A DNA stretch of 64,000 bases from Symsagittifera roscoffensis (Eukaryota > Xenacoelomorpha > Acoela > Convolutidae). Below the pieces are notes generated by a model. That model did not search any database. It was given only the letters and a program-made list of their open reading frames with translations, and was not told where the DNA came from. The position numbers and the translations under genes are program-made. The stretch is from the NCBI RefSeq assembly GCF_963678635.1, contig NC_087071.1:14354226-14418225 (forward strand). The letters run 5' to 3'. Below, one piece after another: positions 56,427-64,000 of this stretch; position 1 is the first letter of the stretch; every line of letters starts with the position of its first letter.

Positions 56427-57454
56427 TCACTCCATTGCTAATTGTCCTTTTTCTTCTGTCTCGCTGTCTTCTAGGACTTTCTCCAGCATGTCCACGGAAT
56501 TGCGGGCCGTACCCCAAATCTCCTGTTCTAACAGCCTCGGTTTGCAACAAGGTAGCAAGTCCACATTCACCTTTTGCTCCCGGTTCCTGCAAAAGCTTTT
56601 GGGCAGACATAGGCTCACAATCCTTCTAGGTCAGCTCGTAAGACCTCTCTCTTTTCGGCTTCAGTAACTAAAGGCGCTCCAGCTACTCGCTTCAGCGCCG
56701 TGGTAACAGCGTTTCTGTGCGTTAGGAATGCTCTCCTATAGGCTCCCGGCCCTATATCTAGCTGGAAGGATTGATAGGCTTCCGTGTTCCTAGACAAATG
56801 ACACTTCGCGCGTTCGTACATCCATGACGTCATCACTGCAAGGAAACAAGGCATCAACCTCTGCCTTGATGATATCCTCTCAATGGCTTTGGGTATCCTC
56901 AGAACCCTGCAGGTGGTTCCGAAAAGATCTAAGTTGTTGATCATCTTCACGTTGCTTAGTTGCTCAGGTGTCGGCACGACCGTCTCCTTCTCACTTATTA
57001 GCCCGTGTTAGCTTTTAACCATCTCACCCCCAGCATGGCACTAACCACAACGATTGACCCCGGTTGATTTTTGTCGGGCAACCCCGTAGAGTACAACTCC
57101 GCTACGTCCCATTTTAACACCAGATTCCCTCGTTTCGGATACCATAACGTCTGCGCTAGGCAGTGACAAGGTTACTCCCCATCGGTCATCAAGATGTTTC
57201 TTTGGGTGACCCTGAAGCTCCCAGCTCCTTTTCCGTGATGATCCTGAGTATATCGTCTTTTTCATCTATGGTGGGGAATTCTGTGAGTAACGCTCCGCTT
57301 GCCTTTTTCTTCTACCCTCACTCAACCTCATGAACTCTTCACCCACTACGTCCTGCAACTCGCCTTCAGATCGCTTCGGGACGGCCCGAATGATTTTCGT
57401 GAGTAAATCATATGACCTCTCCGACATCCTAGCCGACCGCACGCACTTTGGCAC
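56427..57454 (-). pseudogene. X region C-terminal end, copy C
   Basis: 57454-57266: MPKCVRSARMSERSYDLLTK and VGEEFMRLSEGRRKRQAERY. 56977-56615: MPTPEQLSNVKMINNLDL, SRQRLMPCFLAVMTSWMYER, DIGPGAYRRAFLTHRNAV. 56618-56427: SFCRNREQKVNVDLLPC, then DMLEKVLEDSETEEKGQL and a stop, taken as the natural end of X. Matches A 21090-22128. Unknown function. Confidence 0.6.
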
Positions 57455-57463
57455 AGAGAAGAG

Positions 57464-58935
57464 TTAGTCGACCAACACCTGCTGCGTCCTCGTGTCCATC
57501 ACCTTCAAGTGCGTAGGGTACCTACTATTGCAATATGGTGCTGAGCTCGAACCCACCAGATATTTCGAACCAGTAGTCCTATGATAGGCCTCACTGTCTT
57601 TCAAATTCATCTCGTTCTCCAGAGCCTCTCGCCAACCTCCAATCTTTTGCTCAGTCTGCAATGCTCCACGGAACACTTCCAAACTGAGGGACGTAACTAG
57701 CCCATGGGCACGCTCCAGGCGTTCCAGTGATTCTATAGAGATCGTCATACTACAAAATCCCAAGGCAGTGATCAAGTTCACCTCTGTTACTCCGTGACAG
57801 TCCGCAATCAACTCTATTTCACTTTTGTCCGACATGCTTAACCTCCCATACAATTGAGCTAATTGGCGATGCTGCTCACTCAGCGTTTTCAGACAATGCA
57901 CCAAATCACTCACGTTTCCGTCCACTCCACTACTGTAGGCTAGACAGGTGCCCTGTCTCAACCAATCACCGGAGGGATTTCCCTCGGCTGGTTCCCTGGA
58001 TGGTCCACTATTTTGCTTCGTTATTTTCAGGGCCAGCAGATGGTGTATCATGGCCAATCGTATAGACTCGCGTCATCATCCAACTCCAATGCGACATCTG
58101 CCGTCACATCCCAGGTTAAACCGGCGTTTGGATGTGAACACCAGGAAGGCTTCATGAGCTCCCACATGGTTACTAAGCTGGTCTTCAAGGGACCGTGCCA
58201 AGAACCACAACCAAAGCTCACTTGCCCCTTTAGCTCAGCAACCGAGGGTTCGACCACTCGTTCCTCCGAAATGATTCCCAGCTTGGGTTGTTCCATCGTC
58301 AACATGCCAGTTTCCTTGACTCGCTCGACCCAGAAATCAAATACCATAACTTGCTCATAGTAAAAGTATGCTTCCCTGGATTCCTCGTCCACGGAGGGAT
58401 TGTACGCTATCCCTGGTAGGCCTGACACTTGTTGTAATGACTTCAACTTCCCCAATGTTGCATAGTCCTTCTGTACCTTGACTGCTCCAATTGACTCTCG
58501 GCTCACTTCCAACTCGTTGTTGGAGTATCTTCTCACATCTTCTAACCTGCGATAGCTTTCCAAGTCGTTTTCTTCTTTACTTGGTATGATCAGCGGCAGG
58601 TCCTGATATAACTCCAGGAGTGACCTCAGAAAGTTTTGTTCACGATCAACTCCCCCTTGCCGAATGGTCTTTATGCATTCTACCAACACAAGAGTGGGGA
58701 TACGATCCACCACGAACCTCACAAAGCAAAGGGCATCTTTAGGCTTAGCCCACGCTATCGCCGAATCGTCTCTAGAAATGAACACTCGCAGGGCTTCCAT
58801 CAATTCCAATTCCTGTTCCTTTGATTTGGAGTCGTTTTTGGCCTCATATTCCAATTTCTTGATTCCCATTAAATACCAGGCCAGTCGTACCTGCAAGTCG
58901 GTTCGTCGAAGTATCTTTCGAGGGCCGCCCTCCAA
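57464..58935 (-). pseudogene. X region, long conserved C-terminal modules, copy C
   Basis: 58935-58048 is open over 295 codons: LAWYLMGIKKLEYEAKND, DSAIAWAKPKDALCFVRFVV, RIPTLVLVECIKTIRQ, GIAYNPSVDEESREAYFYYE, ERVVEPSVAELKGQVSFG, KPSWCSHPNAGLTWDVTADV. 58057-57464 (197 codons) continues with MAMIHHLLALKITKQN, LSEQHRQLAQLYGR, IELIADCHGVTEVNL and PYCNSRYPTHLKVM. One frame change lies between. These long open frames in a dead element suggest C is younger or was under selection longer. No family recognised. Confidence 0.6.
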
Positions 58936-60136
58936 GAGATTTCTAACAGTTTCTCCAGCCCGATTTCATTTGCCTCCGAGGATACCACCGTGCCGTATTC
59001 TATCCGACTCTTATTCGAGTTCTTCGTCAGCTCCTTCAAGAACTCTTGCATGGCTTGCTTCTCGTCCGAGGCCATCATGTGCCCTCTTGCGGAACTCCTC
59101 ACCTTAAGCATCTCTACACAACCCCCTGCTGGATCTCCCAACCCCCTGCTGGACAACCCCCTGTGGGTTGAATCTGGCACTGTGATCCGACTATAATAGC
59201 CGAGTTGTCCCTCCAGCTTCATCCGGGCCAAATTGGTTCGCGAGGGCTTGTAATCATCGAGCCCTCCAGATCCACACTGACTGATGACTTCCATTTCGAG
59301 CTTCGTGTTCGCCAGAGTCCGCGCGCTTTTCTTCGATATTGTGGCCGATGAGGTCAAACCTGCCAATAGCATAGGAGGTATCAGGTTCTCTTTTTCTCCC
59401 CCGGCCGGCGTCGAATCATCTCCTTGTCCACTCTCACTTGGACGAGCTACTTTTGCCAACGAGGCCACAACTGCATTGGCCTTCGACTTCACCTCTTTCT
59501 GATTCACAGTTTTGCTTCCTATCTTCCCTTTCAACCTCTTCAGCCCTTTCTCGGCTCGCCTGACAGCTAATATTCTTGCGATCTGCTGATCATCGGCGCT
59601 GTCCTCTGTAACTGACTCGGTCAGAACATCAGACTCTACGGAGCTCATTAGCTTCTCCAGAACCTCGCGCAAGATGGGTTGGTCCAACCCACCTTCATTA
59701 CGGACTGCGTCCTGTACCTGAGTATCACGTCCCATGTCCTTTCCATGAAGATCACTCGGTTCCAGGTCAATCCTGCCTTACGTTCAAGCTCAATCTGGTA
59801 TCTCTCCCACTCCCCTTTAGGCAACGTGCTCAGGAAGGATACCCTCTTGGTCTCGTCGATTCTTCTCCTCCTTGGTGATTCATGGAGCAGTTTCTGTATG
59901 TCCTTACTCCGGTAGTCCAATGCTGGGCCTATTGGGTCCACTGGGGATAAGCTGGCCGGCGCCTCCCTCGTAGGGGACGTGAAAGACGATGGTGTCATCA
60001 GCAATAGATTTCCATCGACTTCCCCGTCGTCGTCTTCACTGAACTGGTATTCCAGCAAGTCTCTCTCCAACGCTCCTAAGTCCAATCCATTTGACTTGTC
60101 TCCCTTGTCCTCTGTATGATCGTCATCCTGATCCAT
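58869..60136 (-). pseudogene. X region, acidic/basic and helical modules, copy C
   Basis: 60136-59648: acidic HTEDKGDKSNG stretch, LMTPSSFTSPTREAPAS, FLSTLPKGEWERYQIELERK, WNRVIFMERTWDVILRY. 59735-58869 (288 codons): LTESVTEDSADDQQ, basic RRAEKGLKRLKGKIGSKT, ENLIPPMLLAGLTSSATIS, DDYKPSRTNLARMKLEGQLG. A short repeat (CCCCCTGCTGGA-type, 59123-59165) is inserted in the last part. Unknown function; the alternation of acidic and basic regions looks structural. Confidence 0.55.
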
Positions 60137-60620
60137 CTGCTCATCATCGTTTGTTTCGGCCTCGGCCCAGGTCCCGAAGGGCCTTGACGCATATCCATGC
60201 CCGAGTCCGGTCGTGCCGGTACGGTTAGATCCCCTGCGTGATAGAATAACTTGTCATTCACCAGGAATTCCACTGATTTGTCGCCATATGGCGCCAGCTC
60301 GTCGACCGTCATGTATGTGCCTCCTCTGCACTCCTTTACCACTTCCAATAGTATCACTTTCACTACTCCTGGCCATTTCAATCGTGACCAATCATCGGCT
60401 GGTCTGTACACATCATTCCATACGTCAGAGGAAACCCTTGGCCTCCTGGAAGGTGGTGCCTTGATCTTCTTGGGCTCCATGCATCAGGAAACGTGAAGTC
60501 AAACGTGTGCATGGCCGCAACGTTCCAAATGATGAAGTGCGGCTCCATCCCTTCACTCCATTTCCGCAATTTCTCTTCCGCAATCACGAGCCGCTCCGAT
60601 GCGAGGGGCAATGGCAGGAG
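60076..60620 (-). pseudogene. X region, module with HTFDFTFPDAWS, copy C
   Basis: 60611-60378: SEGMEPHFIIWNVAAMHTF and DFTFPDAWS; 60480-60076: PSRRPRVSSDVWNDVYRP, GGTYMTVDELAPYGDKSVEF, NDKLFYHAGDLTVPARPD. Compared with A and B, the upstream KENQxxWLAG part is deleted in C. Confidence 0.55.
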
Positions 60621-60639
60621 ACGTGACTCCCAACAACAT

Positions 60640-62625
60640 CCTCCTTATTGGTGGATATCGGGAACATTGGTTAGATATCGGAGGCAACTGGATATGGGAA
60701 AGGTCCTCACCGCCCATTCTGCATTACAAATTGTTGTTGAGGTCCATCAACATCCATTCCGGCTCCGTTATTCTTCCGAACAAACTCTTTGTTTTCCACC
60801 CAATTCAGCACGGAAAAATCGACAACGGAGACTAAGTTGACATACAACACCGAGTTCCTGTATGCCTTCACTTGCACGTCTGGGAACACGTATGACATCA
60901 CTGGTCCGTACACCACCGTGACGAACTCCCTTAGTCCATGGGCCAGAGCCAGCGGATCGATCCGCATCATCACAGCCAGATCTGTAAGCAAGGGCATTCC
61001 ACAAAATTATTTGCACTCACTGGCTCCCGTTGCCACTTTGTCCTCTCCTGTGACATTCCTATTCTGTTGCAGGAGGTACTGGAGCAGGAGTATCCTCCGA
61101 TCCTTCATTTTCCGGTATGAGGCAGTTTCCAACTCCGCGTTGAATTCTCGACTCGCTCCCTGCAGTTGTTCGGGATAGCGTAAAAGCACGAACAAATCAC
61201 CCAACCGACCATACGTCATTGCGATCAGGGTAAGAAGTCCATCCAATGTTTGGGATGAAGAGATCACATCATACGCTTGGGTGAAGAGATTCGCAGGTCC
61301 CTTCACAAAGTTCTCGTGACCAAACATCATATACAGTGCCAGTACCAGACCAATTGCAGTTTCCGAATTGACAGTTTCCGAATCTGACAGCTCGCGATCA
61401 GATTCCAGGAGGCCCTCGGGTAACATAGAGACAGGAAGGATGGCGTCAATCCCACTCCCATTCCACCCACTCTCATATTGTGCCCTCGTGGCCAAAATAT
61501 CCTCTTGGAATCTGTCTAGCGACATCGTGTTTTTACATCAACTGTAACATGATGCCTCCGGCTAACTCCCTTTCGTTGAACAAGTTTCTCAGATAAGTGT
61601 TTATCTCCTTGATCACTGCCGGTTCATCTTCCCCTAAGATACACACTCTTGGCGACAAACACAACCATGAAATGGTGTGTGGCTTCGTCCTCAAGGCCAA
61701 CGCCATGAGGTCATCTTCCGCTGATGTCATATTTCTTCTGACCGTCCTCCCCTGTTCATTTCTAGCATAATCCATCTGTCTAACATCTGTACTAACAAGT
61801 GATCGTAATCTACTCCTGGCCTCAACTTCAGTAACCTGGCGATGTTGGACAGCTCCAACCCCAGGACTTTGTCCAGCACCAACAGAGTTTTGCTGCAATC
61901 CTTGAATCCCTGGATGGCATTGGAAATGTCCGCTCAAATGACAGAAGGCTCAGAACGGGATGGGTAATAGTTATTGAGGTCCACTATTCTGTTCGGTGCG
62001 GGTATTATCACGCTGAATCGTCCCTCTGCTAGAGTTGTGACCATCGTGTACACAAATTGTAAGGGTTCTGGCAATGTGGCGTACCCCGGTGATAACACAA
62101 AAATGATCTTCACCGTGCAAGGATAACACAAGGCGCAATTGTAAGGGTTCTGGCAATGTGGCGTACCCCGGTGATAACACAAAAAGGATATCACCGTGCA
62201 AGGATAACACTGAAGCTGCAAGGATAACACAAGGCATCCTTGCAGCTTCACCCCGGTGTCGCTGCAAGGATGCCTCTACTTTGGTCATGGCTGAGAGCCA
62301 CGTCATTACAGCCTCCCCTATGACTTTCTTGCTCGGATTTGATCCATCTGTCAGACAGGGCAACAACCCTCTGCTCTGCAGGTGGTCATTCGAGCCGGCA
62401 ATTACTATCACCTGCGGATCCATACTGATCGTCCTCCGCACGCTTATCGTCATGCCTACTGATTGCCTTCAGTCCAATATTGCGCTGTCAGGAAAATCAG
62501 GTCGGGCCAAAAGAGGGAACGAGGCGTATAGAGATAATCTGTACTGGCCACTATCATATATTTTGCAGCCTTTATATCCAGGGGATCATAGGCAGCAAAC
62601 AGGCTGTCACCCACTGGTGCCTTAA
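60640..62625 (-). pseudogene. X region, GSND and helical modules, copy C
   Basis: From 62625 downward: MIVASTDYLYTPRSLFWPD-like words, MTISVRRTISMDPQVIVIAG and GSNDHLQSRGLL (about 62403-62365), a disturbed stretch with short tandem duplications, FVLSPGYATLPEPLQFVY, VIIPAPNR and YYPSRSE. 61937-61533: MTSAEDDLMALALRTKPHT and CILGEDEPAVIKEIN. 61525-61007: MSLDRFQEDILATRAQYESG, LALYMMFGHENFVKGP, LLTLIAMTYGRLGDLFVLLR. 60997-60707: MPLLTDLAVMMRIDPLAL, VLYVNLVSVVDFSVLNWVE. Unrecognised. Confidence 0.55.
62054..62230 (-). repeat. Short tandem duplications in X of copy C
   Basis: An ~85-base piece with GGGTTCTGGCAATGTGGCG occurs at 62064 and 62148, each followed by CACCGTGCAAGGATAACAC. Further TGCAAGGATAACAC words occur at 62217-62230. 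B and A have the segment once, so these are private to C. Confidence 0.85.
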
Positions 62626-62642
62626 GTCCCGCTTATCTCCTA

Positions 62643-64000
62643 TCATCCCCCTCCTCCGAGGTCGCTCGGGGATAGTCCCTCGAATATTCGAAGCGCTTGG
62701 TCGGGTGGTTTAGAGAATTGCCTATACATCTTATGATGCTTGTTCTTGGGCTTATTCTCTGTCAGAAATTTGCCCCACTGGGAAGGTGGTGTCAATTCCC
62801 TGGCTCTCCGACGGACATCCGTAAGAGATCGGGTATTAAATGGTCCAAACGTATTGTCCTGAGGCAATCCATCAAGGTCCACGAACCTGAGCATTGTCGC
62901 GCAGCTAAACTGTTCCTGTTCCGCTAACAGCCAGTCCACGTCCGATATTCGATATAATCCCGACACTGTGGGACCACCTCCACCCATCATTCTCCTCGCA
63001 TCCACTCGACATGTCAACGTGTTCATGTTCAAGTTCGTTACATATCCGTTTTATACTGTCCCCAACCGCTGGGATCTGGACGGTTCCAAAGCAGCTTGCT
63101 GCTTGGCTCAACTCCTTCCGCGGGTGTGGCGCTCGTCTATGGGTTTTCTGCAGAGGCAGGAGTTGCCGTGGCGGGCGGGTTACTCGTCCTCGATATATTC
63201 TGAGAGCAAGTCTGACTCTGATCAATTGGACTCACAAGTCGGCTCTCTAACTGTTGTTTTCTAGGGGAGGAGCAGTCCCCAACCTTTCTCTCACATCTGA
63301 GCTTGGATCAACGGGAGCGGTTGCACCCGTCTCTATTGCCAGGGGACCGAGGCGATTGACGAATGGTTTCGGCACATTACCCCTCACTCTACCACCTACA
63401 GTCGATCTGGTCCGAGCCAGTGAGTCGGTTGTCCTCATTTCTTGCTACATTTCCCCTATCTATGCCTGGAACACGTCGTTTATCCAGCGTCTCCCTTGCT
63501 GAGTGTTGAAGTGTATCCCATCTCTGGAGAGCGCGAGATGATCAATCATGCGCAGCACATTCCCAAGATCCATGAGTCGCAGCTCGCTGGGATTGCTTCT
63601 CACCAGACTGCGTGTCATATCAATCCACCGGGTCACATTTTCGCTCATGAAATCCGCCACTGGCGTGCCCATCTCCGGGTTCTGCGGTATCGTGCACAGC
63701 ACCACGAGTCCGAGCTTGTATTTCTCCTTCAGTTCGTTCAGTGACAGGGACCCTTGAAACGTCATAAGTACCGAGCATTATCAACAACGTATCTAGGTGA
63801 TCCTCGCACTGGAACTTCATCATCTTGATGACCTGAACCTAGGCCCCTCCAAAAGATAGAACCACTAGGTTCTTTCTGATGTCCACTATGCGAGATCTCT
63901 GAGTCGTTTCGCTACGTGTAGTTCCCGTTGGTACAATGGCTCGAGGTATTTGCTCCGAGCTACTCGAGGAATGATCAAGTCGTTGGGAAGGGACGACCCT
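62643..64000 (-). pseudogene. X region N-terminal part with SGNH-like domain remnant, copy C
   Basis: The minus-strand reading begins beyond the window. At 63990-63830 the RDIRKNL-like and VVLSFGGA words are joined directly, whereas A and B have about 200 bases with the GDS block between them: the catalytic Ser block is deleted. Block III reads LGTYDVSR (Asn changed), and block V RDGIHFNTQQG is intact (63510-63478 region). A Pro/Ser linker (63438-63247) and the DWLLAEQEQF/FVDLDGLPQDNT module (63032-62643) follow. Confidence 0.7.

Larger units (their letters stand above)
54775..64000 (-). mobile_element. Giant LTR retrotransposon, copy C (3' part, continues beyond window)
   Basis: LTR, 3' untranslated region and X in the same order as copy A. 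Pol would lie beyond 64000, so its presence is not shown for C. It has the longest open stretches of X (288 and 295 codons) and the only LTR with both canonical-looking ends. Confidence 0.75.

Overview
The window is animal-type, probably invertebrate, repeat-rich nuclear DNA with no recognisable host gene. Evidence: old Ty3/Gypsy LTR retrotransposons, a non-LTR element with SGNH-hydrolase and PHD-like modules, and fragments of Penelope-like elements (PLEs) with GIY-YIG endonucleases. Nothing bacterial was seen (no operons, rRNA or tRNA genes, CRISPR). The species cannot be named. Almost every coding region carries stops and frameshifts, so these are decayed copies.

Layout. (1) 1-23950, + strand: copy A of a giant LTR element. 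It has a leader with CCCTCC-rich repeats (1-1850), a gag segment flipped to the minus strand between two ~420-bp inverted repeats (1908-4012), pol (protease, RT, RNase H, linker, integrase; 4235-10976), a spacer (11486-12249), a very long third coding region here called X (12250-22128), a 3' untranslated region and a 3' LTR (22888-23950). The 5' LTR lies left of the window. (2) 24001-24560: LTR-like fragment in the other orientation. (3) ~25080-28775: non-LTR element on the + strand. (4) 27880-34434: PLE 3' fragments and a second non-LTR 3' end in tandem, partly from a 1.8-kb segmental duplication. (5) 34436-53589, minus strand: copy B of the giant element, with a 3' LTR remnant, X interrupted by a PLE, pol fused to the gag N-part by a deletion, a leader, a primer-binding-site candidate and a 5' LTR. 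(6) 53590-54774: PLE and LTR fragments. (7) 54775-64000, minus strand: copy C, with its 3' LTR and X; it runs out of the window.

The main observation is that X, about 8 kb (roughly 2,700 codons once a duplication is removed), lies between pol and the 3' LTR on the same strand in A and B, and directly upstream of the 3' LTR in C. It therefore looks like part of the retrotransposon, in the position where env-like genes are usually found. X has no recognised env, RT or capsid domain. Its N-terminal part is a coiled coil followed by an SGNH/GDSL-hydrolase-like domain with GDS, GG, GTN and DxxH blocks; the rest is conserved between copies but unrecognised. The inferred complete element is about 24 kb, in the size class of the known giant elements Ogre (plants) and Burro (planarians).

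The genes would have worked as an LTR retrotransposon: Gag (CCHC zinc knuckles) packages RNA; protease, RT/RNase H and integrase make and insert the cDNA; X adds an unknown, possibly esterase-bearing, function. A and B face each other, so the window is a large diverged inverted repeat with PLE and non-LTR debris in the middle.
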